From positions 1-64,000 of the forward strand of contig PBYQ01000006.1 of assembly GCA_002729695.1 (NCBI GenBank): a DNA stretch of 64,000 nucleotides, written 5' to 3'. Each line of letters begins with the position of its first letter. The stretch's first letter is position 1. This document shows, piece after piece, positions 35,066 to 43,633 of this stretch. The stretch is from Citromicrobium sp. (GTDB lineage Bacteria > Pseudomonadota > Alphaproteobacteria > Sphingomonadales > Sphingomonadaceae). The notes below the pieces were generated by a model. The model was not told where the DNA came from, searched no databases, and saw only the letters and a program-made list of their open reading frames with translations. The position numbers and the translations under genes are program-made.

Positions 35066-36178
35066 ATGGGGACCGCAGCGCAGTATACGCTCGAAGAAAA
35101 CGACGATGGGCGCACCGTGCTCCGGCTCGCCGGGCCGTACCTGCTCTCCAACCTGAGCCAGATCGACAGCGAGCTGCGCAAGCTCGACGCGGAATATGAC
35201 GCGGTAGATTTGGCCGACGTGACTGAGATCGATACGGTCGGCGCGTGGTTTGCCTGCCAGCTCGCGCGCAAGAACTCGGTCGAGGTAATCAACGCGAGCG
35301 AGCGGGCCGAGCGGCTGATAGACGCAGTCGGCGACAGTGACGGCGATACGCCGATCGACGCGCCCCGCCTGCCGCTGTTCCAGCGCGTGTCCGAATCGAT
35401 GGGCACCAAGATATTCGACGCCGGATACGGGGTCCGCAACGTCGTCGGCTTCATGGGACAGGTGTTGCTGGGCTTTGCGGCGCTGGCGCGGCATCCCCGC
35501 CGGTTTCGCTATCGCGCGCTGGTTTCGCAGGTCGAAAAGGTTGGCGTGAACTCGCTGCCGATCATCGGCCTGATGAGCTTCCTGATCGGGATCGTGATCG
35601 CGCAGCAGGGGGCGGTGCAGCTCCAGGCATTCGGGGCCGAATCGCTGACGGTGAACCTTGTCGGGCGGATTACCTTGCGCGAACTGGGCGTGCTGATGAC
35701 CGCGATCATGGTTGCGGGCCGATCGGGCAGCGCCTTTGCCGCGCAGATCGGGACGATGAAGCTGACCGAGGAGATCGACGCGATGCGCACGATCGGGATC
35801 GCGCCGGTCGAGGCGCTGGTGATCCCGCGGATACTCGCCTGCGTGTTCATGATGGTGCTGCTGGGCTTCTATGCCTCGATCATGTCGATCATCGGCGGCG
35901 CGGTCATCGCGGACCTGATGCTGGATATCCCGTTCTGGACGTTCCTCTATCGTATCCAGGAAGTCGTGCCGACGTACGACCTGTGGGTCGGCCTGATAAA
36001 GGCACCGGTCTTCGGCCTGATCATCGCGCTGTCGGGCTGCTATCAGGGGATGCAGGTCCATGGGAATTCCGAGGAAGTCGGCCAGCGGACGACCAAGGCG
36101 GTGGTCCAGGCGATCTTCACCGTCATCGTCCTCGACGCATTTTTCGCGGTGTTCTTCACCAAGGTAGGCTGGGGATGA
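35066..36178 (+). CDS. mlaE: MlaE-family lipid ABC permease with N-terminal STAS domain
   Basis: This 370-residue inner-membrane permease belongs to an MCE/Mla phospholipid transporter that keeps outer-membrane lipid asymmetry. Residues ~1-95 form a STAS-like domain (LADVTEIDTVGAW), corresponding to the separate MlaB of E. coli. Residues ~130-370 are the MlaE membrane domain with LRELGVLMTAIMVAGRSGSAFAAQ (in part) and EEIDAM. The stop overlaps mlaF as ATGA. It is the first gene of a four-gene operon. Confidence 0.92.
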   Translation: MGTAAQYTLEENDDGRTVLRLAGPYLLSNLSQIDSELRKLDAEYDAVDLADVTEIDTVGAWFACQLARKNSVEVINASERAERLIDAVGDSDGDTPIDAPRLPLFQRVSESMGTKIFDAGYGVRNVVGFMGQVLLGFAALARHPRRFRYRALVSQVEKVGVNSLPIIGLMSFLIGIVIAQQGAVQLQAFGAESLTVNLVGRITLRELGVLMTAIMVAGRSGSAFAAQIGTMKLTEEIDAMRTIGIAPVEALVIPRILACVFMMVLLGFYASIMSIIGGAVIADLMLDIPFWTFLYRIQEVVPTYDLWVGLIKAPVFGLIIALSGCYQGMQVHGNSEEVGQRTTKAVVQAIFTVIVLDAFFAVFFTKVGWG

Positions 36179-37089
36179 ACCGTCTGGTCGAAGAGATTTT
36201 CGGCGACGAGAAGCCGGAGCGTCACGAGCGGTTTCGGGGCAAGTATCCCGTGCGCGTGCGCGGGCTGGCCAACAGCTTCGGCGACCAGACGATCCACAAG
36301 GATCTCGATCTCGATGTGAAGCGCGGCGAAATTCTCGGCGTGGTCGGCGGGGCGGGCACCGGCAAATCGGTGCTGATGCGCTCGATCATCGGTTTGCAGC
36401 AGCCCGATGCCGGCCAGATCGAGGTGTTCGGCCAGTCGATGACCGACGCCGAGCCAGACGAGGCACTGGGCGTGCGCAACCGCTGGGGCGTGTTGTTCCA
36501 GGGCGGTGCGCTGTTCTCCACCCTGACCGTGGGCGAGAACGTGGAAGTGCCGATCAAGCAGTTCTACCCCGACCTCGATCCCGAAGTGACGCACCAGATC
36601 GCCCGCTACAAAGTCGTGATGTCGGGCCTGCCCGAAGAGGCGGCGAACAAGTATCCGTCCGAGCTGTCGGGCGGGATGAGGAAACGCGCCGGGCTGGCGC
36701 GCGCGCTGGCGCTCGATCCCGAACTGCTGTTCCTCGACGAACCTACCGCCGGACTCGACCCGATCGGTGCGTCGGCGTTCGACCAGCTGACCCGCAGCCT
36801 CAAGGAAACGCTGGGGCTGACGGTGTTCCTGATCACGCACGACCTCGATACGTTGCACGAAATCTGCGACAGGGTTGCGGTTCTGGCAGACAACCGGGTG
36901 ATCGCGGTCGATACCGTGCCCAACCTGATGAAGCTCGACCATCCGTGGATCCAGGAATACTTCAACGGGCCGCGCGGGCGCGCCGCACTGACCGCGCAGG
37001 CGCTCGACGAATTGCGTAAACACATGGACCTGCCGATCGCTGCGGCGACGGTCAAAGCGTTGGACAAGTCCGACGAAGACGAGGCATAG
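36175..37089 (+). CDS. mlaF: MlaF-family ABC transporter ATPase
   Basis: This 304-residue cytoplasmic ATPase powers the Mla transporter. Walker A is GGAGTGKS (~59-66), the signature is SELSGGMRKRAGLARAL, Walker B is LLFLDEPTAGLDP, and the switch His is in LITHDLDTL. The N-terminal ~25 residues and the C-terminal ~50 residues extend beyond the core; C-terminal extensions in MlaF stabilise its dimer. It is translationally coupled to mlaE and lies 10 bp before mlaD. Confidence 0.94.
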   Translation: MNRLVEEIFGDEKPERHERFRGKYPVRVRGLANSFGDQTIHKDLDLDVKRGEILGVVGGAGTGKSVLMRSIIGLQQPDAGQIEVFGQSMTDAEPDEALGVRNRWGVLFQGGALFSTLTVGENVEVPIKQFYPDLDPEVTHQIARYKVVMSGLPEEAANKYPSELSGGMRKRAGLARALALDPELLFLDEPTAGLDPIGASAFDQLTRSLKETLGLTVFLITHDLDTLHEICDRVAVLADNRVIAVDTVPNLMKLDHPWIQEYFNGPRGRAALTAQALDELRKHMDLPIAAATVKALDKSDEDEA

Positions 37090-37099
37090 GCGTAAATCT

Positions 37100-38053
37100 A
37101 TGGAGACACGGGCCAATCATGTCTGGGTGGGGGCGGTCACGCTCGTGCTGCTGGCCGCGCTGGCGCTGTTCATCGTGTGGATCGCGCGGCTGGGCGAAAG
37201 CGACCGCAAGGAATACGACATCTTCTTCAAACAGTCGGTCGCCGGCCTCGCCGAAGGCAGCCAGGTCTCCTTCGCGGGTGTGCCCGTGGGCCAGGTGCGC
37301 AAGATCGTGCTGTGGGACAAGGACCCCGAATTCGTCCGCGTTCGCGTGGCCGTGAAGACCGATGTGCCCGTGCTGGTGGGCACCACCGCGACCGTGCAAA
37401 GCTCGTTCACCGGCGTTTCGACCATCATGCTCGACGGCGCGCGCAAGGGCCGTCCGCCGATCGATTGCGATACCACCGCGTGCCCCAACGGCGTGCCGGT
37501 CATCCCGCCCAAAGCGGGCGGTTTCGGGGAAATCCTCGCCAACGCGCCGCTCCTGCTAGAACGGCTGGCGACGCTGACCGAGCGGCTGACGATGGTTCTG
37601 TCGGACGACAACCAGAACCAGCTGAGCGCCATCCTGCGCAATACCAACGAGATTTCGCGCAACGTGGCCAATGCTTCGCCGCAGTTGCAGGGCACTCTCG
37701 CCGAGCTGCAGGTCACCTTGCGCGAAGCGAGCGAGGCGCTCGACGCGTTCGAGCAGGCGACCGACTCGACCAACGAGCTAATCAACCGCGAAGGCGAGTC
37801 GATCGCGGACGAGCTGCGCAAGACGCTGCAGAAGGCGAACAAGACCGCCGAGACGCTCAACGCGACGCTCGAACAGGCGCAACCTGCGGTTCGCACGCTC
37901 AACGATCGTACGCTGCCGGCGGCGAACACGACACTCGAAGACCTGCAGGCGACCAGCCGGTCGCTGCGCGAACTTACCGAGCGGCTGGAAGACAAGGGTG
38001 CGAGCGACCTGATCTCCTCGCCCAAGCTTCCCGACTACGAACCCGAGGATTGA
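37100..38053 (+). CDS. mlaD: MlaD-family (MCE domain) substrate-binding protein
   Basis: This 317-residue periplasmic protein is anchored by one N-terminal helix (~8-29). One MCE domain (~40-120, with GSQVSFAGVPVGQVRKI) forms the hexameric lipid ring. A long helical C-terminal part (~145-300) is rich in coiled-coil heptads and could build a tunnel across the periplasm, as in larger MCE proteins, so it is longer than E. coli MlaD. It is part of the mla operon. Confidence 0.93.
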   Translation: METRANHVWVGAVTLVLLAALALFIVWIARLGESDRKEYDIFFKQSVAGLAEGSQVSFAGVPVGQVRKIVLWDKDPEFVRVRVAVKTDVPVLVGTTATVQSSFTGVSTIMLDGARKGRPPIDCDTTACPNGVPVIPPKAGGFGEILANAPLLLERLATLTERLTMVLSDDNQNQLSAILRNTNEISRNVANASPQLQGTLAELQVTLREASEALDAFEQATDSTNELINREGESIADELRKTLQKANKTAETLNATLEQAQPAVRTLNDRTLPAANTTLEDLQATSRSLRELTERLEDKGASDLISSPKLPDYEPED

Positions 38054-38058
38054 GAGCG

Positions 38059-38658
38059 ATGAACCTTTCCCGCCTGGCGATCCTGCGCCTTCCGGTTCTT
38101 TTGGCCGCTCCGCTCTTGCTGGCGGGCTGCATCAGCTTCGGCGAAGACCCGCCGCCCGCGCTGCTGACGCTGACCCCCGAGGCACCGGTTTCGAGCGGCA
38201 GCGGCGTGACCGCCGAGGCGACGAGCGCGCTGACCGTGATGCGTCCGCAGGTACCCGGCAGCCTGGGCGTTACGCGCGTGCCGGTGCAGGTCGATGCGTC
38301 GACCATCGCCTATCTGAAGGATGCCGTGTGGGTCGACCGCCCGGCCAAGCTGTTCCAGCAGCTGCTGGTGACCACGATCCGCCAGCGGACCGGTCGCCTC
38401 GTGCTCGACGATGTCGAAAGCCGCAGCGGCACCGACGTGACGCTGCGCGGCACCCTGCGCGATTTCGGCTACGATGCGCGCACCAACTCGGCGGTCGTGA
38501 CCTACGAAGCGATCCGCGAGAGCAACGGACGTCTCGAGACGCGGCGCTTTACGGCCAGTGTACCCAATGTCGCCGCCCAAGCTGCTCCGGTCGGCGCTGC
38601 ACTGAACGAGGCGGCCAACCAGGTCGCCATCGATGTTGCGGCCTGGGTCGGCGGGTAG
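38059..38658 (+). CDS. ABC-type transport auxiliary lipoprotein (PqiC-like)
   Basis: This 199-residue lipoprotein has signal peptide LLLAGC (Cys ~24). It has the beta-rich fold of the ABC_trans_aux family (PqiC/YmbA): VPVQVDASTIAYL, DDVESRSGTDVTLRGTL and a conserved YEAIRES stretch. Such lipoproteins sit in the outer membrane and dock the MCE tunnel. ATG 38059 is five bases after mlaD. It ends nine bases from the convergent atp12 stop. Confidence 0.88.
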   Translation: MNLSRLAILRLPVLLAAPLLLAGCISFGEDPPPALLTLTPEAPVSSGSGVTAEATSALTVMRPQVPGSLGVTRVPVQVDASTIAYLKDAVWVDRPAKLFQQLLVTTIRQRTGRLVLDDVESRSGTDVTLRGTLRDFGYDARTNSAVVTYEAIRESNGRLETRRFTASVPNVAAQAAPVGAALNEAANQVAIDVAAWVGG

Positions 38659-38667
38659 GGCTGAGGC

Positions 38668-39369
38668 CTAGTTTGCAGCCCGTGCTGCGCGGGCGAAGGT
38701 CAGCGCGCGGGTAAAGTCGGCTTCGCGCTCGTTCCGGCGTGCCATGGCTTCCTCGTCCGTACCCCACCTTTCGGCCTGCCAGTCCTGTTCCAGGTTGGCA
38801 GCCGACCACAGCGCCGCGTGATCCGCCTCCTCGCGCAACCCTGCCAACGCGATGCACAGCGACGCGGCGAGCGAGGCGGCGGTGTCGAGCCCGGCGAGGA
38901 CGAAGGGGCTCTCCCCCTGCAACCGCTGGCGCAGTGCGCCCAGGCTTTCCTCCGATTGTGGCCGGTGCAGGATGCCGTGCGTGCGGGTGAGGGCGATGCC
39001 ATGCTCGGCTTCGATGCCCGCGACGATCGGCTCCCACACCTCGTTCTGGCGGCGGGCGACGGGTTCGTCAGGCTCGGCGCGGTAGCAGAGCGTGTCTCCA
39101 TCGGCGAAGCCGAGCAGCCGCGTGATGACCGCCTCGGGCTCGGCGGAAATCGTGTCTATGGCGCGGTCCGCAAGATCGCGCAGCGGCAGATGCTCGGGCA
39201 GCACCTCTTGCGGAGCGTCGGCCCATTCCGCGCGCAGCAATTCGCCCAGTGCCTTCGTCGGCACGATCTGCGGCGCGCCCGCGCGGGTCTTCACCGCTCG
39301 CCCGTCGAGCGACACCTGCCACCCGCCAGCGGCCTCGTTCAGCCCGGCATTCTTCCAGAAACGCTTCAC
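38668..39369 (-). CDS. ATP12-family chaperone protein
   Basis: This 233-residue protein is related to the mitochondrial ATP12 chaperone that assembles the F1-ATPase alpha subunit. Family features are KRFWKNA at the N-terminus, GRAVKTRAG, the W(A)DAPQEVLPEHLPL segment and FADGDTLCYRA. It is the last gene of a leftward operon, overlapping the preceding 76-residue membrane-protein gene as ATGA. Its presence is typical of alphaproteobacteria. Confidence 0.9.
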   Translation of the reverse strand: MKRFWKNAGLNEAAGGWQVSLDGRAVKTRAGAPQIVPTKALGELLRAEWADAPQEVLPEHLPLRDLADRAIDTISAEPEAVITRLLGFADGDTLCYRAEPDEPVARRQNEVWEPIVAGIEAEHGIALTRTHGILHRPQSEESLGALRQRLQGESPFVLAGLDTAASLAASLCIALAGLREEADHAALWSAANLEQDWQAERWGTDEEAMARRNEREADFTRALTFARAARAAN

Positions 39370-39596
39370 TTGCTTTCGCGCTTCCAGTGCTTGGCAAGCA
39401 GCACCGGCACCGCAAAGAACAGCAGCGGACCTGCCACGAACAGGATCGGCCCAAGCGCTCCACCCTCGATCCGGCCGACCACCATCATCGCGCCGGTGAA
39501 GGTCACGAAGATGCCCAGCAGACGAATGAACTGGAGCGTCCAGTAACGGCGCGCTGCGATCGACTCCGCGCGCTCGGCTTCGGTACTATCGCTCAA
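39366..39596 (-). CDS. Small membrane protein, 76 residues
   Basis: This small protein has two hydrophobic helices (LLGIFVTFTGAMMVVG and LGPILFVAGPLLFFAVPVLL) and a basic C-terminus (KHWKRESK). I do not recognise a named family. It overlaps the upstream HAD gene by 11 bp and the downstream ATP12 gene by 4 bp, so its expression is tied to both. The tight overlap on each side supports a real gene. Confidence 0.75.
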   Translation of the reverse strand: MSDSTEAERAESIAARRYWTLQFIRLLGIFVTFTGAMMVVGRIEGGALGPILFVAGPLLFFAVPVLLAKHWKRESK

Positions 39597-40239
39597 GCAG
39601 GATCTCCGTCAGTTGTGCGGGGCTTTGCGCCACCGCGACAGCGCCCGCGCGCAGCAGCTCATCGGGCTCGTGGTATCCCCAGGCGACCCCGATGGGAGTC
39701 GCGCCGGCGGCTTTCGCCATCTCGATATCGAAGCTGGTATCGCCGATCATCACCGCATCGGCGGGCGCGGCCCCACATTCGACGAGCGCCGCTTCGAGCA
39801 TGGCGGGATGCGGCTTCGAGGGATGCCCGTCGGCGGTCTGCAGGCTGGTGAACAGCTTGGCGAGACCGTTCGTGGCGAGCGTTGCGGTGAGCCCGCGATG
39901 CGATTTGCCGGTGGCGACCGCGAGCATCCAGTCCGCATCGTGCAGCGTGTGCAAGGTTTCGCGAATCCCATCGTAGAGCACTTCGCGCAGCGCGCCGCTT
40001 TCACGCGTGGCGCGGAAATGCGCCTTGTAGGCTTCGACCACGGCAGCTCTCGCGTCTTTCTGCGTTTCGGGAGCGAGGTGCATTACCGCCTGCGGCAGGC
40101 TGAGGCCGACGATCCGGCGCACGGCGTTGCGGTCGGGTGCGGGAAGCCCGGCCTCGGCAAAGGCGGCCTCCATCGAATCGCACACCGCCGCCTGTCCGTC
40201 GACCAGCGTGCCGTCGCAATCGAACACCGCGCAGCGCAT
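39586..40239 (-). CDS. HAD-family phosphatase (phosphoglycolate phosphatase-like)
   Basis: This 217-residue HAD-IA hydrolase has motif I FDCDGTLVDG (~7-16), motif II around AVATGK, a Lys in SKPHPAM and motif IV MIGDTSFDIEMAKAAG. It dephosphorylates a small metabolite, perhaps 2-phosphoglycolate or a phosphosugar. ATG 40239 overlaps the stop of the upstream PaiB-like gene as ATGA, which supports it over a GTG one codon upstream. It belongs to the crcB-atp12 operon. Confidence 0.88.
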   Translation of the reverse strand: MRCAVFDCDGTLVDGQAAVCDSMEAAFAEAGLPAPDRNAVRRIVGLSLPQAVMHLAPETQKDARAAVVEAYKAHFRATRESGALREVLYDGIRETLHTLHDADWMLAVATGKSHRGLTATLATNGLAKLFTSLQTADGHPSKPHPAMLEAALVECGAAPADAVMIGDTSFDIEMAKAAGATPIGVAWGYHEPDELLRAGAVAVAQSPAQLTEILLER

Positions 40240-40835
40240 CACGCCAGTCCTCGCATCAGCGTGGCGATGGCGCCATTGCCGTTCGCTTCATGCCCGGCGG
40301 CGATCGCCTCGCGTTCGGTTGCGCTTTTCTTCTGCGACAGCTTCAGGGTGGGGCGCCACGCCTGCACTTCAAGCTCGAAGCCGACGATGGCGCGGAACAG
40401 CCCGCTCCAGGTCGCCTCGCTCGATTCCTCGGCGCGCCATGGCTCGCCCTCGACGCGGCTCTCGAACTTGGCGATCACGGCGTGGAGGAAGGCTTCGAGC
40501 CCCTCGTCCGCCATCCGCCGCACGCGGCCTTCCATCTCGAGCGCGACGTAATCCCACGTCGGCACCGTATCGCGGTTGTCGTACCAGCGGGGCGAGACGT
40601 AGGCGTCGGGGCCGTTGACCGTCACCAGCGCGGTCGCACCGTCGAGATGGCGAGTCAGCGCGTTGCCGCGCGCGAGGTGAAACTGCACCGCGCCGTCTCC
40701 GGTCGAGAGCAGCGGCGTGTGCGCCACGCGCGGGCCGTCGGGCGTAGTCAAAAACACCATCCCGAAGCCGATCTGGTCGATCAGCGTTTCGAATAGCTGG
40801 CGATCATCGGAACGGAACAGCGGGTTGGGGTGCAT
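40239..40835 (-). CDS. PaiB-like FMN-binding protein
   Basis: This 198-residue protein has the flavin-reductase-like split barrel of the PaiB family (named after a Bacillus regulator). Signature stretches are QIGFGMVFLTTP, HLARGNALTRHL, GPDAYVSPRWY and TWDYVALEMEG. Its N-terminal MHPNPLFR is also typical. It overlaps the RluC-like gene by one base (TGATG) and the HAD gene by four bases. The role is unknown; PaiB proteins may bind FMN or haem. Confidence 0.88.
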   Translation of the reverse strand: MHPNPLFRSDDRQLFETLIDQIGFGMVFLTTPDGPRVAHTPLLSTGDGAVQFHLARGNALTRHLDGATALVTVNGPDAYVSPRWYDNRDTVPTWDYVALEMEGRVRRMADEGLEAFLHAVIAKFESRVEGEPWRAEESSEATWSGLFRAIVGFELEVQAWRPTLKLSQKKSATEREAIAAGHEANGNGAIATLMRGLA

Positions 40836-42007
40836 CAGCGCTTGCCCCCACCTTTGCCTTTCGGCTTGCCCTTGGCGCGGGCCTTCGCCTTTGCGGCGGG
40901 CTTGGAGACGGTCCGCGAACGCCGCTCTCCCCGGCGGGCCTTGCGGTACTGCTTGGCGTGCTGCTTCGCGTCCTGCTTCTTCTCCGCCTTGGTCTTGGGC
41001 GGGGCCTCTTCGCGCAGCGGCTGCGCATCGCTCAGCGACAGGTCGAAGCCCATCTGCTCCATCGTCGTGGCGAAGTGTTCGGGCAGCTCGGCGGTGACGT
41101 CCAGCTGCCCGCCGCCGGGCTGGCTGATGATAAGGCGGCGCGCGTGGAGGTGCATCTTGCGGCTGATGCTGCCGGTCAGAAAGGCTTCCTGTCCGCCATA
41201 CTTGCCGTCGCCCACGATCGGGTGGCCCATCGCCGCGCAATGGACGCGCAGCTGGTGGGTGCGCCCGGTCAGGGGCTCGAGTTCGAGCCAGGCGGCGCGA
41301 TTGCCCGCGCGCTCGACCACGCGATAGCGCGTCTTGGCGGGCTGGCCGCCCTCCATGTCGACATGCATTTTCTCGCCGCCGGTGCCCGGCTGCTTGGCCA
41401 GCGGCGCGTCGATCTCGCCGACATGCTGTTCGGGCACGCCGACCACCAGCGCCCAGTAGACCTTCTTGGCGCTGCGCCCGGAAAAGCGCTTGCTGAATGC
41501 CGCTGCGCTGCCCGGCGTGCGCGCGATCAGCAGGACGCCGCTGGTGTCCTTGTCGAGCCGGTGGACGAGGCGGGGGCGAGGCCCGTCACCTTCGACGAAG
41601 GCGTCGAGCAACCCGTCGACATGGCTGTAGGTCTTGCTGCCGCCCTGCGTGGCGAGGCCCGCCGGCTTGTTGAGCACAATCGCGGCGGGCGTTTCCTTGA
41701 TGACCATGCCGAGCGCTTGTGCGCGCTGGTCTTCGGTCAGCTCGGGGCGCTTGCGCGGAGCCTTGGCCCGTTCGGGATTGCCCGGCGGTATGCGCAGAAC
41801 TTGGCCGGTGGTCAGGCGGTCGTCGGGCTTGGCGCGCGACCCGTCGACCCGGACCTGGCCGGTGCGCGCCCAGCGGGCGACGGCGGCAAAGCCGACTTCG
41901 GGCAGGTGCCGCTTGAACCAGCGATCGAGGCGGATGCCGTCGTCGTCCTCGGCAACGGTGTATTGCCTGACCTCTCCCTTCGCGGGGCGCTGTTGGTCGT
42001 CGGTCAT
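40835..42007 (-). CDS. RluA-family 23S rRNA pseudouridine synthase (RluC-like) with basic tail
   Basis: This 390-residue enzyme has an S4 domain (~22-75) and a catalytic domain with HRLDKDTSG (catalytic Asp152) and LTGRTHQLRVH. It should modify uridines in 23S rRNA, probably the RluC sites since a RluD-like gene is elsewhere in the window. The last ~55 residues are rich in Lys, Arg and Ala (KPAAKAKARAKGKPKGKG), unlike standard RluC. It follows crcB by three bases. Confidence 0.88.
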   Translation of the reverse strand: MTDDQQRPAKGEVRQYTVAEDDDGIRLDRWFKRHLPEVGFAAVARWARTGQVRVDGSRAKPDDRLTTGQVLRIPPGNPERAKAPRKRPELTEDQRAQALGMVIKETPAAIVLNKPAGLATQGGSKTYSHVDGLLDAFVEGDGPRPRLVHRLDKDTSGVLLIARTPGSAAAFSKRFSGRSAKKVYWALVVGVPEQHVGEIDAPLAKQPGTGGEKMHVDMEGGQPAKTRYRVVERAGNRAAWLELEPLTGRTHQLRVHCAAMGHPIVGDGKYGGQEAFLTGSISRKMHLHARRLIISQPGGGQLDVTAELPEHFATTMEQMGFDLSLSDAQPLREEAPPKTKAEKKQDAKQHAKQYRKARRGERRSRTVSKPAAKAKARAKGKPKGKGGGKR

Positions 42008-42010
42008 GGC

Positions 42011-42421
42011 TCAGAATACTCTTGTCAGGGTGAGGCCGCAGACCAGCGCGAAGATAGACGCGACGACCGAGGCCAATATGTAAACCAGCGCGATCCCCAT
42101 GCGGCCGTCCTCGATCAGCAACCACGTTTCGAGGCTGAAGGAGGAAAACGTGGTGAAGCCGCCGAGCAGGCCGACGCCCAGCATCAGCCGTGCGTGTTGT
42201 TCGAACTCGCCGCCGAGGCCGCGCGCAAGGCATCCGACGAGCAGGCCCATCGCGAGCCCGCCGATGGTGTTGGCGGCAAGCGTCGGCCAGGGAAAGCCGC
42301 CCATCGGCGGAATCCCGACCCACGAGGTGATGGCACGCCCAAGCTGGTAGCGCAGCACCGCGCCCGTCGCGCCGCCGACGGCGACGCCCAGGGATGCGGC
42401 AACGGGGGAAAGACTGGTCAT
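42011..42421 (-). CDS. crcB: Fluoride ion channel CrcB/Fluc
   Basis: This 136-residue four-helix membrane protein works as a dual-topology dimer that exports fluoride. GGATGAVLRYQLG (~17-29), the NTIGG motif (~51-55) and GGFTTFSSFSLE (~86-97) contain the conserved Asn and Phe residues lining the pores. ATG 42421 begins the conserved part; the frame extends upstream without support. No fluoride riboswitch was seen in front of it. It heads the six-gene leftward operon. Confidence 0.92.
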   Translation of the reverse strand: MTSLSPVAASLGVAVGGATGAVLRYQLGRAITSWVGIPPMGGFPWPTLAANTIGGLAMGLLVGCLARGLGGEFEQHARLMLGVGLLGGFTTFSSFSLETWLLIEDGRMGIALVYILASVVASIFALVCGLTLTRVF

Positions 42422-42503
42422 TTTCACACGCGACCCTATAGTGGCTTGTGCGCCGCGCCAAGCGGCCATCCACGCCCATCGGTGCGATATGGGCGGGTTT
42501 TTC

Positions 42504-42532
42504 TTGCGCGCCGGGCCCGATTTGCCTATAAA
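42504..42532 (+). promoter_or_regulatory. Candidate sigma-70 promoter of rpsU
   Basis: TTGCGC (42504-42509), 17 bases, then TATAAA (42527-42532) is the best sigma-70 match I saw in the window, about 130 bp before the rpsU start. The leader between them is long and could hold regulatory structure; the rest of 42422-42660 shows no gene. Confidence 0.55.
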
Positions 42533-42660
42533 GCGCGCAACGGAGCTGGCCGCATCCCTCTTTTCGGGGCGTTGCCGGCCTCTTCCACGTTATAATTCCG
42601 GGCCTTTCGCGCTTCATATCGCGAATCGCAAGGCTATGAACTGAAAGGCGTTAGACCAGT

Positions 42661-42864
42661 ATGCAAATCATCGTGCGCGATAATAATGTCGACCAGGCGT
42701 TGCGGGCTCTCAAGAAGAAGCTGCAGCGTGAAGGCGTCTATCGCGAGATGAAGCTGCGTCGCCACTACGAAAAGCCCAGCGAAAAGCGCGCCCGTGAAAA
42801 GGCTGCTGCCGTTCGCCGTGCACGCAAGATGGAACGCAAGCGCGCCGAGCGCGACGGTCGCTAG
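42661..42864 (+). CDS. rpsU: 30S ribosomal protein S21
   Basis: This 67-residue basic protein of the small ribosomal subunit helps mRNA engagement near the anti-Shine-Dalgarno. [20 protein letters not shown] and the Lys/Arg-rich C-terminus ([14 protein letters not shown]) are characteristic. It is a single gene with its own promoter; AAAGGCG lies upstream of the ATG at a rather long spacing. An imperfect hairpin (AGGCCGGGGCTGGCCT) about ten bases after the stop may end the transcript. Confidence 0.97.
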   Translation: MQIIVRDNNVDQALRALKKKLQREGVYREMKLRRHYEKPSEKRAREKAAAVRRARKMERKRAERDGR

Positions 42865-43010
42865 AACGTAGGCCGGGGCTGGCCTGTTCGCTACGCCCTG
42901 CCAAACCTCAGTCTTGAACTGACGAACGGCTTGCGCCAGATGGTCGCGAGCCGTTTGGCGTATCAGGCCGACACGAAACTTTCTCTCCAGAGCCTTTCAG
43001 GATCCAGTCG

Positions 43011-43598
43011 ATGACAGAAATCACGCGCGTTCCCCTCCGCCCGATTGCGAAGGGCTCGCTGGCCAAACTGTGGATCGGTGTGATCGTGGCTGTCGCGCTG
43101 GCGGTGCTGCTCGCGTGGAGCCTTGCTCCCAAGGGCGTCGAAGTGACCGTGCTCGAGGCTGGTTCGGGGCCGAGCCCGAGCGCGGGCGACGTGATTTTCG
43201 TCAATTACACCGGCAAGCTGGAAGACGGGACCGTGTTCGACCAGTCGCAGCCGCTTCCGCTGCCGCCGCAGGCGCAGGGCCTGTTTCCCGAAGGCAACCC
43301 GCTGCCGCTGGACAACATGATCCCCGGATTCGTCGAAGGCGCCACGAAGATGCAGAAGGGCGGCAAGTACCAGCTGCGCATCCCCGCCAACATGGCGTAT
43401 GGCGACGAGGAAAAGACCAACCCGCAGACCGGTGAGGTCGTCATTCCCGCGAACAGCGACCTGATTTTCGACGTGGACATGATCGATTTCATGACCCGCG
43501 CCGAATTCGAACGCCGCGTGCAGGTGATTACGCAGATGATGCAGCAGCAGGGCGGAATGATGGGCCCGGCTGACGGAGCCGCTCCGCCCCCGCAATAG
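43011..43598 (+). CDS. Membrane-anchored FKBP-type peptidyl-prolyl isomerase
   Basis: This 195-residue protein has one N-terminal membrane helix (~20-40, IGVIVAVALAVLLAWSL), so the isomerase domain faces the periplasm. The FKBP domain (~58-160) shows VNYTGKLEDGTVFDQS, MIPGFVEGATKM and the conserved Tyr in MAYGDE. A Gln/Met-rich tail (QMMQQQGGMMGP) ends the protein. It catalyses proline isomerisation in envelope proteins. Confidence 0.93.
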   Translation: MTEITRVPLRPIAKGSLAKLWIGVIVAVALAVLLAWSLAPKGVEVTVLEAGSGPSPSAGDVIFVNYTGKLEDGTVFDQSQPLPLPPQAQGLFPEGNPLPLDNMIPGFVEGATKMQKGGKYQLRIPANMAYGDEEKTNPQTGEVVIPANSDLIFDVDMIDFMTRAEFERRVQVITQMMQQQGGMMGPADGAAPPPQ

Positions 43599-43633
43599 GG
43601 CGCGATCGTCTCGCCGGAAGCCTGGGGGAGGGC

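Noticed and set aside
33313..35199. Rightward open frame of over 600 codons across valS
   Set aside because: It is antisense to valS, whose HIGH and KMSKS motifs are clear, and it also overlaps the start of mlaE.
42422..42660. Possible fluoride riboswitch before crcB
   Set aside because: I looked for the conserved pseudoknot pattern upstream of crcB on the leftward strand and did not find it; the region is better explained as the rpsU promoter and leader.
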